Positions 53,051 through 64,000 of a stretch of DNA of 64,000 nucleotides are shown in pieces. Source of the stretch: Tilletia caries (Eukaryota > Basidiomycota > Exobasidiomycetes > Tilletiales > Tilletiaceae); contig JALUTQ010000040.1 of NCBI GenBank assembly GCA_032718865.1, positions 992,001 to 1,056,000 on the forward strand. The letters are read 5' to 3'. The stretch's first letter is position 1. Every line of letters begins with the position of its first letter. The notes below the pieces were generated by a model. That model was not told the DNA's origin, ran no database searches, and worked only from the letters and a program-made list of their open reading frames with translations. The translations under genes were made by a program, and so were the position numbers.

Positions 53051-55029
53051 ATGCCCAGCAAGGCAGCCTACGCACCCCTTGGCCATGACGGTCGCCACCC
53101 TCACTCTTCATCATCATCCATTTGGGATCGAAGGAGAATCTTCATCGTACGTTCTCCCGCTTTGCTCTTTCTTTCTACGTCTCATGATCTAGTGCTCACG
53201 AACCCTGGCCTTACACAGATCCTGGCCATCTGTGCTTCAGGCTTACTCGTCTTCAGCTTCTTGTGGCCTCCAAGTTATGTGAGTCGGAGCCCCCAGAATC
53301 GACCGAGAGAAGTACTTCCAACTGAACAACTTCGTCATACACAGGATTCCATCAAGCAGACGGCCCAGTCCACAATCGATAAGATTGGTCCAAAGCTGGA
53401 CGTCTTCAAGGACTCGACACAACAGTATCCTTGGGTGGGTGCCGGAAAAGTCCACCCTCTCGCGAAGGACGTCGTTTTGATGATCAAGACCGGCCACTCC
53501 GTCATCTACGATCGAGTACCCATGCATCTCGTCTGGCCACGACCAGACATCCCGAACCGGTTCGTCTACTCCGACGTCGCCCTCGAGATCGGGAACCACC
53601 AAGTCATCGACGCCCTGGCTAACGCATCCGCCCACGTCAAGAGCAAGGACGAATACAAAGAATATATCCGTCTCAACACTCTCTTCCAGAACCATGCTCC
53701 CATCGCATCCACCCATGATGGCTGGATGCTCGACAAGTGGAAGTTTGCTCCCATGACAGCTCACGCATGGCGCAATAACCGCAAGGCGAAATGGTTCGTC
53801 ACCATCGACGGCGACACATATATCTTCTGGGGCACCCTCATGCGCTGGCTTGCCACCTATGAATCTTCGAAGAGTCTCTACCTTGGCTACGACGAGATCG
53901 GCTACGGCGCCATCAAATACTACTTTGGCCACGGTGGCGCAGGCTACATTCTCTCCCAAAAGCTCATGGACGACATCTTCACAGACGACCCTGAAGGCCT
54001 CCAGCTTGAATCAAAAGGCGAGTTTACCGGATGGCCATGCGGAGATTGTGCCTTTGGTGTCATCATCGGCAACATGCCCGGTCGGGGAAAGCATCTCGAC
54101 GGCGGAGCGGACCTGTTCCAACATGACGGGTCCGACGTCCTCGTCTTCCGAAAACGGCTCTGGCACTCCTACCTCATCTCGCTCCACCACAGCTCGGCCG
54201 CGAACCTGATGGACCTGCGCGAGTTTGAGGAGAAATTGCTGCCTACCTTGCCAGAGTGGGACGGTGTTCGATACTGCGATATCTGGGAAGGCTTCTCGCC
54301 TGCTTTCCTTCGCGAACCCTATGCCAAGTACAAGGAGGCACTGGCCTTGGAAGCGGAAGATCCTGTCAAGAAGCTCAATCTCAACCACAGCGTGGTCGCG
54401 CCTGGCTGGAAGAGTGGGGATGTGGATAAGGAGGGATGCGACTGGAACTGCGCCAAGCAGAAGGGCGTGCCGTTCGATGAGGTACACTGTGCAAAGTTCT
54501 GCGAGGACAATCCAAAGTGTTTCGGGTGAGTCATCATAGCCACTCCAATCAAATTCGGAACAGAAGCACTGACGAAGAGATGGTTTTTCACATCCCACGT
54601 CTTGTGCACAGATGGCTCATGTCCAAGACCGACTGCACACTCTCCATCAACGGCTGGCGAATCGGCCACCCGGCACCCGCCGGACAAACATGGACCTCCG
54701 GCTGGCGTCTCGACCGGATCGCCGCCGTCGAGCGTGAGATGCCGTGCAAGAACACAACCCTCCGAGCCGACGCCGACGAGCGCGGACATGGCGTCGGTGC
54801 CGGTCGAAGCAGTCTCGAGAGGACCGGTCTGGACGACGGGTGGGTCTTGCCTCCAAAGGGAGTCAAGAACCAGCCACAGCCGCTGCCGCCGGCTGAGACG
54901 GAGCCGGGGAAGGAGAATAAGCCGTCAGCGGCGGAGGTTGCTGCGGCTGCTGCGAAGGCGGCTGCGGATCAGGTTGTTGCTCCCGTGCTCTCCAGGATCG
55001 ACATTCCTCTTCGCATCCCGGACATGTGA
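53051..55029 (+). CDS. Type II membrane glycosyltransferase (GT31-like)
   Basis: Exons 53051..53146, 53219..54525, 54612..55029; 606 residues. A short basic cytosolic tail (WDRRRIFI) precedes one membrane span, ILAICASGLLVFSFLW (about residues 33-48), the layout of Golgi type II enzymes. The lumenal domain has a DxD metal and nucleotide-sugar site in WFVTIDGDTYIFW (about 229-231), then SLYLGYDEIG, a GHGGAGYILS acceptor-side loop, and PCGDCAFG. This is the pattern of fungal beta-1,3-glycosyltransferase (core-1 synthase/Fringe-like) proteins. A Cys-rich segment (CDWNCAKQK...CAKFCEDNPKCFG) follows the catalytic core. Sugar and acceptor cannot be told from sequence. An in-frame 66-nt stretch with splice-like ends (about 53280..53345) may be an optional intron. 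Confidence 0.82.
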
Positions 55030-55453
55030 AATACCCTCCCCGGGCCCCGGCGTGCTGGGCGAAGGATACGGGTACCAGTCACGACAAGCAAGGAAAAAAG
55101 AAAAACAAAGCCTACACACCACTCAGAATCACCTAATTGGTCACCATTCACCTCCCCGAGAAGGGCATCTCGAGACAAATGCTCGTTTCTTTCGGTCAAG
55201 CACGTTCTTTCGTTTCGGACAGCACAAGTCCATCGTTGGTCACTTCCCACCTTTCAGCTTCGGCCGAACCTCCCCTCTTTCACTTTCCCGTCTTCGAGTC
55301 CTTCTACCCTTATACATGACATCCTGTCTGATCGGACTGAATGAATTTGCGAGATTGGTTCTGTTAAGGCATAGTAAGGCAGAGCAGAGAGACGAGGGAG
55401 GAGTGGTGCGGCCGACGCGGTGCGTCGTGGTCGTGTGCAGGGAAGAGCTCGGC

Positions 55454-56470
55454 TTAGATACCTCGATACGCCCGTGACATGGCATGCATACGCATGATCT
55501 GTCCCTTGGTGAACTGGTTCACGCAAGCGTCGTCGGAGTAGCTTGATGAGGAACAAAGGCCACAGAAACACATCAGTCAGGACACGGAATGAACTTGTCA
55601 GATCAAGATCGTCCGTGAGACCGTGACTCACTCCATGAAGTTGTGAATAGAGTCGACACCGCCGCCCGGGCACGAATCCTGGAAAGAAGGGCATCCTTCG
55701 GTCTGAGTGGCTTGAGCAGCTGCAGGGGGAGAGGGGGAGAAAGTGAGAGAGCAGAAGGAAGAAAAAGTCAGATCCGCCATCAGCTCTGAGCCTTCATAAG
55801 ACCGGAACGTACGGGTGTCGTCAACGAAGTCGCCATTGCCGGTGCAGCCACCGTCGAAGACATGGTAAAGTCCGAGCCAGTGTCCGACTTCGTGAGTTGC
55901 AGTGCGGCCGAGGCCGGCAGGCGGCCAAGGGCCGCCAGGCAACGTACCGTGATTGATCACAATGCCATCATACGAGGGGGCGGACGAGTAGTCAGAAGGG
56001 AGCGTGCCCCATCCAATGGCCTTGTTGGTGTGGACTGTGTAAATATTGAGCGCGTTGGCGCCGCCGCGATGGAGGCTGGCCTTCATCGCCACCTCCTGGG
56101 AGGTTGAAATGTTTGCGCTGTGGAACCAGTCCGGGTTCAAGGTCGAGTCCGAGCCGACGAGATGGAAGGAGTAGCCAGCCTTGGCGAAGTCCGTATTGAG
56201 TACGTCAATTTGGGATTGGATCTGCGACGATGAAAGAGAGCCCTTCGAGCCGTCTGTGATGGTATGCCAGTAAACGGGCACGGTCCGTTTGTAGGACGCT
56301 TGGACGGCCTGTTGGCTGTAGGCCTTGATGAGCTGCTGGTTTTTGGCTTCAGCGGCGGCGTCGACGTGGGCGGTGCCACACTTGCGAGCGGGGAATCGTC
56401 CCTGGACGCTGTCAGCGAGGGCCGAGGCGGCGCCGAGCATGAGGACGGAAGCAAACACGGTGAACTTCAT
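55454..56470 (-). CDS. Secreted M43 (pappalysin-like) metalloprotease
   Basis: Three exons: 56470..55813, 55719..55632, 55541..55454; 277 residues. A signal peptide is clear (MKFTVFASVLMLGAASALA). The catalytic zinc motif HEVGHWLGLYH (about residues 193-203) gives three His ligands and the Glu. The C-terminus has NFMDYSDDACV, which includes the Met-turn, and closes MRMHAMSRAYRGI. Cys residues around the active site fit a secreted fold with disulfides. Fungal M43 enzymes are extracellular proteases that digest host or environmental protein. It is convergent with the glycosyltransferase. Confidence 0.92.
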
Positions 56471-57195
56471 CTTGACGAAGATTTAAGCTTGGACGGCGAC
56501 GGGAGAGGAATAGGTGTCCAGAGGGAATATGGGCGAGACGAAGGCGAAAGCTGTGTGGTCAATGACCCGCTTGAGGGTCGGGCTTTGTAAGCAAGGGATG
56601 AGGGTCGTGGCCGAGGGCAAGGAGTAATCGACGAGCGCGAGCCGTGAAGAGGAAGAGGAGGAACTGTGGGAGAAAGGTGGAAGACCGGGGGAGAGAGTGA
56701 GAGAGACCTGCTACAAACTCGCCCCATTATGTATGGGGAGAGAACGCGATGGAACGATGAAGAAAGAATGCGGACCTGAAAAGAGAGAAGATCAGGAAGG
56801 CGGTCTAGAACGAGAGGGAGATGAAGCGATGAACTGAAGGCAACAGCCGTGAGCCGAGCCACTGAGGAGTGGATTGATACATACACATACATACATAATG
56901 TAGCAAAGGAGATGGTGAGGTGGAAGTCAGCCCTCATCAGCGCGTTGCATATGTAAACAAGAGCACACATGATCCGACCTCTGCACAAATTACCAACTCA
57001 TCGTACCTCAAGTCCTCTTCGGCGTCGGCTCTCTGTGCTCTCGAGACCGTTCTCATCAGCGCGTGCGACGTCCATTCATGAGTCCATAGCTGAACAAAGA
57101 GAGACAGGACCACTGGGCACTGATGGAAATCGTCCCTGTTACACCCTCACAAGTGGTACGTTCTGATACGGTGGACGAACGACGAAGAAGGACCT
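56471..57195. other. Intergenic region
   Basis: 725 bp upstream of the protease gene and downstream of the acetyltransferase gene. It holds an imperfect ACATACAT repeat near 56880. No gene seen. Confidence 0.5.
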
Positions 57196-58283
57196 TCATG
57201 AGTGGTCCAAGTCCATCTTGAGCAGCATGCCCGTCCAGGGTAGACCGGGGCCATGCTTGTCAGGTACGTCAAAGGTACCCAGAGGGGTAAATCCTTGGCG
57301 CTCGTAGTATCTGCCCAAGACAGTGGCATGTATGGTTTTTTTTTTTCAGTTCTTCTCATTCCTTGCATTCAGTCGTTTGCTTGGTGAGCAGGCACGTACC
57401 GAACGAGGCCTCCGCCATTGCCGGCCCAACAGTCGACAAAGATGGTGGAGACGCCTAGGTTGCGGGCTTGGGAGATCGTGTCTTTGAGGAGGGCTTCACC
57501 TGCTCCCTTGCCTAGCGCCGATATCGAGGAGGCGGAGGCGGAAGCTGAGGCAGTCGCAGAATCGTTAGCGAGACTGAGCGGGTCTCGATGAGAGATGAGG
57601 TAGTTGACATAGAGGAAAGGGCGTCCTCCTTCAACACCTTCATCATCAGCAGTATCTGTAACGCTGCCACCGCTTCCTTGTGATCGTGGTGATGCCTTCA
57701 TCTTTGTCGATCCAGAGAATTCGCTCGGCAGTGAAGACTGAACGTATCCGGGTGCATGCGAGGCGAGACCTATAGCTGCGACGCGGACCGCGAGCTGATC
57801 CCCAGTGGACACCTCGGCGACGATGAGCTTGTTCCACTGCTTGCGACCCGAGGAACCTTCTGCCTCAAACACTCTTCTCGCGACTGCACCAGCGTCATGA
57901 GTTTTTTGCGCCTCCGCTTCCTCAAGAGCATGGATCCTATCCGAACGAAGGAGGAAGTCGTGCATGTCCTTGACGACGCTTGGTTTGCTGGTGAAGGGAA
58001 CAGAGCCCCATTGGGCCCCGGAACCTATGGAGGCGAGGTAAGGCAAAGCCGAATCGAATGCTGTAGATAGAAGGAGAGGATTCAGGAAGGGATAAGAAGG
58101 GAATATGGGCGAGGAGACATTTGGGAGAAGAAGAAGCGTTGCCCAGAAGAATCGTTAGCTTTGGTACAAAATGTAGCGCAGATCGCAAATCCGTCCTCTG
58201 CTTCCCGCACCTGTCAGAACGAAGTGGTCGTCGGCTCGCTCGAGCACGGCGGGTCGGATGGAGACGAGACTGTTGACTGACAT
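57196..58283 (-). CDS. GNAT-family N-acetyltransferase
   Basis: Three exons: 58283..58211, 58060..57400, 57310..57196; 282 residues. The N-terminus reads VSIRPAVLERADDHFVLT. The acetyl-CoA domain includes NKLIVAEVSTGDQLAVRVAA, PFLYVNYLISHRD, a GKGAGEALLKDTISQA loop in the position of the R/QxxGxG/A pyrophosphate loop, GVSTIFVDCWAGNGGGLVRY and YYERQGFTPLGTFD. This fits the GNAT fold. The substrate is not evident. A Ser/Ala-rich insert (ATASASASASS) breaks the fold before the CoA loop. It is divergent from NNR1. Confidence 0.82.
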
Positions 58284-58899
58284 CCTTCGTTGGCTTACTC
58301 GATTCGTTCAACAGTTGGCTGGCAGCGAGATGAAGGTGTAACGTGTGAGGAGTAAGGACTGGGGCTGATTTCTGGTGTGAGATGTGAGGGACCGAGCGTG
58401 TGAGTCACGTGGGGAGTTGGGAACGGGAGCGAGCAAACGCCGCCTTTGTTTGGGAGTCTCAAATTCTCGTTGGAACACTGGACCCTGAATTTCGCTGACC
58501 AACACAGCGGGTTTGACGAGCCTCAGCTTCGGCAGTCGGCGCGGGTGAGCCGTGCACCGTCCCTGAGTCTAAATGCGCCATAATCAGACCCTGGGGCCTG
58601 TTTTAGTTCTGCAGGTTTCCTAGATCGACCACGCGATTTGAATCAGCTGGTTCTGATTGATTCATGGCGGAGAGTGCTTCGGGTGCGAGCGGGGGAAGGA
58701 CTCCCTCCTTCTCCTCTTCCCAGTGTGTTCGTGGCGATCGACTGACTGGCAAGTGGGAGTGTGTGTGTCCGTGTGTGTGCCTGTGACTCCCACTGTGTCT
58801 GCCATTCTCGCTCGCGCCGCCGTCGTCTCTTGGCCTTGTCGAAGGCCGAAGCTGCATCGACGACTGATTCCTGCCCGCCAAACCCACTCGACACACAAG
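58284..58899. promoter_or_regulatory. Divergent intergenic/promoter region
   Basis: About 616 bp between the acetyltransferase and epimerase genes. A (GT)-rich patch lies near 58760. Nothing specific recognised. Confidence 0.3.
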
Positions 58900-60368
58900 A
58901 TGGTAACGCAGTCTGCCCCCAAGGTCTCCTACATTTCCGCCGCCGTCGCCGCCGCGCTGGACAGCGAGCTCATGGACCCGACCCGCGGCGGGTTCTCCAT
59001 CGACCAGCTCATGGAGCTCGCAGGACTCGCTTGCGCACAGGCTGTCTTCCGCTCCTACCCGCCCGAACAGCATCCTTGGGTCCTTGTCGCCTGTGGACCG
59101 GGCAACCAGGGAGGCGACGGTCTCGTCGCCGCTCGTCATCTGCTCCACTTTGGATACACGCCCAGGTGCGCTGCGCCTTCCTTTGCTCTTGTTGCGCTGC
59201 GGAAGCTTCCAGCCATCCTTCTCACGCATTCCTCTCCTCCAGGGTTTGGTATCCCAAGCGGGGGAAGACAGAACTCTTCTCGGTGAGTGCAGGTCTATCC
59301 ACTCCCACTCCGTTTAAGCGTACTGACCGGTTTCTAATGACTCCCTCTGCTATTCACAGCGCCTTGTTCAACAGCTCTATAATCTCGAAGTCGAATTTGT
59401 CGACCAGGAGGACTTTCAGGATGCCCTGGAGAACGCAGACGTGATTCTTGATGCCATTTTCGGTGAGTGCTTGTGCTCCTTATACAGCTTGCCAGCCTGA
59501 TGGCATTACTAAATTTCTTCTCATGCGCAACATCCCAGGCTTCTCTTTCAAGGGCGAAGTCCGCGAGCCGTTCCGCGAACCTCTCGAGCTGCTCAAGGAC
59601 GAATCACGAATGGAGTTCGAATTGCGATACAAGTTGCCGCCCATCGTCTCCGTCGACATTCCTTCCGCGTGGGACGTCGACGAAGGAAATGTCAACAATC
59701 GGTCGTTCACTCCCCAAGTCCTCGTTTCTCTCACCGCCCCCAAGCTGGGTGCACGGGAATTTAGCGGGAGACACTTCTTGGGAGGACGCTTCTTGCCGCC
59801 GGCCATGGCGGAGCGGTATGGCATCTTGCTACCGCAAGCGTTCATCGGTGGGGCTGCTCCCGCCGACGGCCGCGTTCCCCAGTTCGGCTTGGGGACCGGA
59901 AGCAGCAGCGGAAGCGGAAGAAACGCCCCGGCCGGTTCGTCCGAAGGAGTTCGGCCAGGATCAAGCTCGTACAACAGCAGACTGCAATCGTCTTCAGCAA
60001 CGGGGACACCACAGCTGGGAGAGGCCTCGGCGTCTTCGACAGGGCCACGGCCATCATCCTACTACACCGCCACACCCTCGACGGTTGCACAAATTCTGTG
60101 CGATGACTCCCAAATTGTCGAAATCACCGGTGCTGAGCCCATTGATCTGCGCGAAGTCATGCCAGCTGGCAGTTCGGCGCCTGCATCGTCAGCGGGGGAT
60201 GAGGATGTGGAAAGGGAGGACGCATCGTCGGCTAGGACGACAGCCTCAGCCGAAACAGCGTCGCAAACGCAAGAAGGTCAATTAGGAAAGAGCGAAATTT
60301 CGACGACCTCCTCGTCCTCTTCTTCCGCCACGGCCCTGCTCCATCCGACCGACGAGCAATCGTCATGA
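58900..60368 (+). CDS. NNR1: NAD(P)H-hydrate epimerase (YjeF N-terminal domain)
   Basis: Four exons: 58900..59165, 59243..59282, 59360..59462, 59539..60368; 412 residues. The YjeF_N domain is complete: MELAGLACAQAV, the nucleotide loop CGPGNQGGDG (about residues 65-74), VWYPKRGKTEL, ADVILDAIFGFSFKG, and VSVDIPSAWDVDEG. The enzyme interconverts the R and S forms of damaged NAD(P)H hydrate, so that the partner dehydratase can repair it. No dehydratase domain is attached, as in other eukaryotes. Oddity: after PPAMAERYGILLP the expected short C-terminal end is replaced by about 180 residues of Ser/Gly/Ala-rich sequence. That may be a lineage-specific tail or an unrecognised intron. Confidence 0.9.
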
Positions 60369-61008
60369 GGATCTTTCGTCTTCTGCCCTTTTATTGGCTC
60401 GGCGTCGGACGCCTGGTTCCTGGGTGTGTGTATGCGCTTGCTGCTCTACCCAACTGAATCTGTGAGGTCTCTCCACCCCTTGCCCCACTTTTCTGGGTTG
60501 ATCCTCGTTATCAGTTGATCATTTCAGATGCCTGAGCTTGCCCATATAGACCAGCTCAGGCCCTTCGCCACTTTGCTCTGTTCCCGCCTCTCCACCAGTT
60601 TTATCTCTCTTTCCTTCACTATCCTGCATTGTCTTCACTCCCCTGACCCTTTCTGCTGTCTCTTCTTGTAAACGGGCTTGAATTGAAAAAAGTCAATACA
60701 CGGCTGTGCTTCATGATGACTCCACCTTGAGCCCTGCTTAGGGAGTGACGAGCGCGAGCTCGCAGCTCAGGGATGGTGTATATACAATGGCCGGGGTGTG
60801 ACGAGGTTTCCTATAACGCATTGCAGGAGGAGGAAGGGGCTGACCGTGGCGTGCGAATCCGAATTAAAATACAGTGTGCTTGAATGTGGTTTGCAGAGGA
60901 GAACTCATAGTGGGAGACCGTGCGTGTTCGAGGGGTGGATCTTGGACTAGCTTGGGGAAAACGAAAGTCGTAGGACCTTGGAGCCTTCGCTGGAGGAATT
61001 TGAGTGCT
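60369..61008. other. Convergent 3' region
   Basis: 640 bp between two convergent genes. Pyrimidine-rich at first, then mixed. No frame or repeat of note. Confidence 0.5.
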
Positions 61009-61264
61009 TCAGATGCCGCCACCGCTTCGCTCGGGCGTAGGGCAGTATCCGCGGGCTCCTTGGGTCAGAGCGATGGCGGAGGCGCGACGCGAGGTGAGGA
61101 CAGTGAACGTCGCACCGGCGAGGGCGGCACTGATGACGCGAGACAGCGGGGAAGGCAAATAAATGATCAGTATATGTTCGATGCCCAGCAGAGAGAAGGA
61201 GCGAGGCAGAGGAGAAGACTCACCCTGCCATGAGGTTGAAGGGGCGAAAGATTGTGCTGCGCAT
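61009..61264 (-). CDS. Small protein, 53 residues, two exons
   Basis: Exons 61264..61224 and 61129..61009 join in phase across a donor GTGAGT and an acceptor CAG. The protein begins MRSTIFRPFNLMAG, continues with a hydrophobic stretch (AALAGATFTVLTS) and ends GYCPTPERSGGGI. A basic start and one possible membrane span suggest a small mitochondrial or other membrane protein. I do not recognise it. Support rests on clean splice sites and phase; a chance model cannot be ruled out. Confidence 0.45.
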
Positions 61265-61945
61265 GGTTAATGGATGTGGTACTTTGCAGTAGTGGTAAAG
61301 GCTGATGCGCTGGGAAAGGTTGAAGATGAGCACGGCTTTGGGAAGAGAGATATTAGTTGTGCGAGCGGGGGAAAGGGAGGGAGGAAGAGAGAGAGGGGGG
61401 AAGAAGTCAGCACAGCAGATAGAGTGCGGGCCTTATACGCTTCTTACATGTCATCAGGAACACCGAACAGCTGAGTGGATCAAGATTGGATAGGCCGAGC
61501 TCTCGGGTCTCCTTGCTGCGCGGACAACTAAACTGCTGACTTTCGCGCGGATGCCACTCTACTTCCACGTCCTCCTGGGAAATGATCCATTAGGGGTTGT
61601 CACGCAGACGGAGGAACTCTGATTAAACCCGAAGAAATGCTATAAGCGAGGTTTTAGCGCGGTTCCTCGAGGAAAATGGGACGGAGGAACAGAGGAGGTC
61701 TGGAGCTCCTCTGTTTTGACCCTCCTCCGAAAAAATTCCTTCATCTTTGATTCTTGGCTTGTCGCATAGCAACAACAGTCTCGCGACAGGGTGTTGATTT
61801 ATCGCAACACCGTGTAGATGCATATGTCTTCTTGTCTCCCATCCTTGCTCAGCCGTAGTGAAGAGAACCATCATCATCATCTCAGCTGCCGTGACTCTCC
61901 TAAACCCACCAGCATCGCCACCAGCATCGAGTTCTACAGCGCTTC
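61265..61945. promoter_or_regulatory. Divergent intergenic/promoter region
   Basis: 680 bp between two divergent genes. Purine-rich at 61360-61410. No site recognised. Confidence 0.3.
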
Positions 61946-63823
61946 ATGTCTACCCAACCGTCTTCCGCAGCGCTGCCGCCCGCGCGCACTGATCCCCCGG
62001 CATCGGCCACATCCGTTCCGTCAGAGGAAAGAGCGGAAGGAGGAGGGAAGAAGTGGCCAGTCATTCCGTATGTATCTCGTATTTTTCCTTTCCTTTCTCC
62101 TCCCCAATCTCTTTCCTTCCCTCTCCTTTCAATTCTTTTGAATTCTTCCCCTGTTCCCTAACTTTCCTCGTGCCCAAAATTCATTTCCCATCCACATCCT
62201 TTCCTGTCTCGTTTCTCACTGGTTGGCCTTGGGCCTTGTCATGGGAGCCTGACGAATGGGACTATGGAAGGGTCAATGAGGGCTGTGGATTCTGTGGTCT
62301 GTGGATGGCGAAGCCAGGTCCTGTTAACGGTGACCATAGGCTGGGGTTAGCGCATGACGCAGAGAGGTTAGGGGGTGGATGGGTGGGAAGACACTCGAAA
62401 TCATATCCTAACCACGTTCTTACCTCTTCGCTGTAAGGGCTAAGATGACTGATCACGGATGCTATTGTTTCCCTTTGTTTTTAGGTGGAAGGAAGACGAA
62501 TTTGCTTTGGAGCACAAGCTCGTTACCCTTCTCCATGAATTCGACGCGTATCGCAAGGTCTGGTTCTGCCACAAGAACGAAGCACACTCGAACGAGAACA
62601 AGTCTTCTGCCGGCAAGGGCCTTGCGGTGCAGCTTCTGAAGGATACCGTGCTCAAGAAGCACGTTGCAGACCCTAAAAGCGCGAGTCTGAAGCACTATGG
62701 ATCTCGTATTGTGCAGAAAATTGAGTGAGCAGCCCCCCTTCCCATTCTCCCCTGGCTCCTACTCGTCCTTGTCCTCTAGCTGCTCCCTGCACCTGCATGT
62801 GGATCGTGGTGCTGACACTGCTGAGCGCTGACGGTGTTTCTTATCCTTGATTCAGTCAGAAGACCGGCCGTGGCCTTCTGACTCTCTTTTATCAGGCTCG
62901 AACGGAGCTCAAGATCACTGGTAACGGTGTGAAATCTGAACATGACTTGAGTGACGAGTCTAGCAACCTTTGGGGTGAGCATGGGAACGTGTGGATCTAT
63001 CTGCAATCTTCATCGATCGTTGTGGTTTTGTTGTGTTCACGTTTCTTTTCTTTCATGTCAGTTCAAGTCCGTAAGAGGGTGCCCTGGTACTTCGAGCTGG
63101 CCTCTCTCGTCGGTTCACGACTAGATATCGGCACTGCCGCCGTCACGAACAGCTCTTCGGACGGCGCGAGCACAGTCTTGGATGCCCGCAATAAGGCAGG
63201 TAAGAAGCAGAAGAAGAAGAAGGGGACGAAGGAAGGAGAGGAGAAGAGCGACGAAGAGGAATCAGGAGAGGAGAGCAGCGAGGACGAGGAGGACAGTGAG
63301 GGAGATGATGAGGAAGAGGAAGAGGAAGGCCTGGATGGAGAGGGTGGTGCGATTCAGGAAGGAGATGGTAGTGGTGGTGGTGGAGAATCAAGCAGTGATG
63401 GGTCGGGAGCGAAGGGCAAAGGCAAAGTTCCTGCGACTCCTGATCGCCATGGAGCTAAGAGGGTGAGAACCATGTTTCTATGGTTTGAAAGTTTCTATGG
63501 TGTGGAAGAAGACGACCGCGCTGCTCAACCTTACCTCTGTCTTGTTTCCAGTCTCTCCCTGAGGGAAGCAGCCCTGGCGGACCGAACCCCCCAAGAAACG
63601 CAAGCCAGTTGATTCGATGAAGGAGATGGTCATGGCTCGAATGGAGGCCAAGGAGAAGGAGAGGGCAGATCTCATCGCCCACGAGGCTGCCAAGCAGGAG
63701 CGGGAGCAGGAGATGGAGCGACTCAAGCACCAGACCGAGGTTCAGAAGCAGAAGACGGCAGAGCTCGAGATCGAACGGCTCCAGCTTCAGCTGCGTCTCA
63801 GGCAGATGCAGCGTGACATCTAG
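61946..63823 (+). CDS. Hypothetical coiled-coil protein, possibly nuclear
   Basis: Five exons: 61946..62067, 62485..62724, 62856..62974, 63062..63462, 63572..63823; phases join to 377 residues. A conserved-looking helical region covers exons 2-4 (WKEDEFALEHKLVTLLHEFD, GRGLLTLFYQARTELKITGN, VRKRVPWYFELASLVGSRLD). It is followed by a Lys run, a long acidic Glu/Asp/Ser tract, and a basic PPKKRKPVD segment that looks like a nuclear localisation signal. The C-terminus is a coiled coil (KHQTEVQKQKTAELEIERLQ). This layout (N-terminal helical domain, acidic tract, coiled coil) recalls fungal proteins with Myb/SANT-like domains, but I cannot name a family. The 417-nt first intron is long for this genome. 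Confidence 0.7.
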
Positions 63824-64000
63824 GCACGAAGCCTCTTCTCCATGCCATCTTCCCACCATGCAATCTCACTTTCATCTCACGATATGTCTCTCCTGGAACG
63901 TATGGACTGAAAGCAGTCAGAAGAGTGATGTGTCGTTTCATTGTCACGAGAAAGAACGTTTTTGCAGATCATAGAAAGCGTGGTCAGAACGTTCTTCGAG
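63824..64000. other. Right-edge region
   Basis: Short 3' sequence after the last gene; nothing recognised. Confidence 0.5.

Overview
The window looks like GC-rich nuclear DNA of a basidiomycete fungus. The genes are broken by many short introns (about 50-190 nt, GT...AG). The products are typical fungal housekeeping proteins with long Ser/Gly/Gln-rich low-complexity tails. A smut-like lineage (Ustilaginomycotina) is my guess from protein style only; I cannot fix the genus. Exon models were built by hand and each multi-exon model was checked for an intact reading phase.

Layout. 2-24 kb is a conserved gene block: a Cdc25-like rhodanese protein, a very large SS18-like/AT-hook protein, two low-complexity proteins, a METTL18/HPM1-type histidine methyltransferase, a UBC8-type E2 enzyme, and a 2195-residue kinesin-4. 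A non-coding stretch at 14.6-16.9 kb holds a Harbinger-like MITE nested inside a larger inverted-repeat element.

24-37 kb is a mobile and relic island. It has a decayed Tc1/mariner element and, next to it, a decayed Fanzor (eukaryotic TnpB-like RNA-guided nuclease) whose RuvC and zinc-ribbon motifs are still readable. It also has two copies of a hAT-like MITE with perfect 8-bp target duplications. One copy lies upstream of the proteasome beta1 gene. The other lies inside an intron of a SWIM-finger plus ATP-dependent DNA ligase gene. Gene fragments (Rho1 first exon, LSG1 C-terminus) and an unidentified broken gene sit among them.

37-64 kb returns to ordinary genes: SPT5 (with an apparent one-base frame change), an omega-like GST, NOG1, a 1773-residue low-complexity protein, a WW-domain protein, a Golgi-type glycosyltransferase, a secreted M43 metalloprotease, a GNAT acetyltransferase, an NAD(P)HX epimerase, a 53-residue small protein and a coiled-coil nuclear-type protein. 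A 273-bp piece of the gene at 8.5 kb recurs, almost unchanged, downstream of SPT5.

Functionally the genes are scattered, as is normal in a fungus: chromatin and transcription (SS18-like, SPT5), ribosome biogenesis and modification (NOG1, HPM1, LSG1 relic), protein turnover (UBC8, PRE3), microtubule motor, and detoxification or metabolite repair (GST, NNR1). Several neighbours are divergent and share short intergenic promoters. No tRNA, rRNA or CRISPR array was seen.
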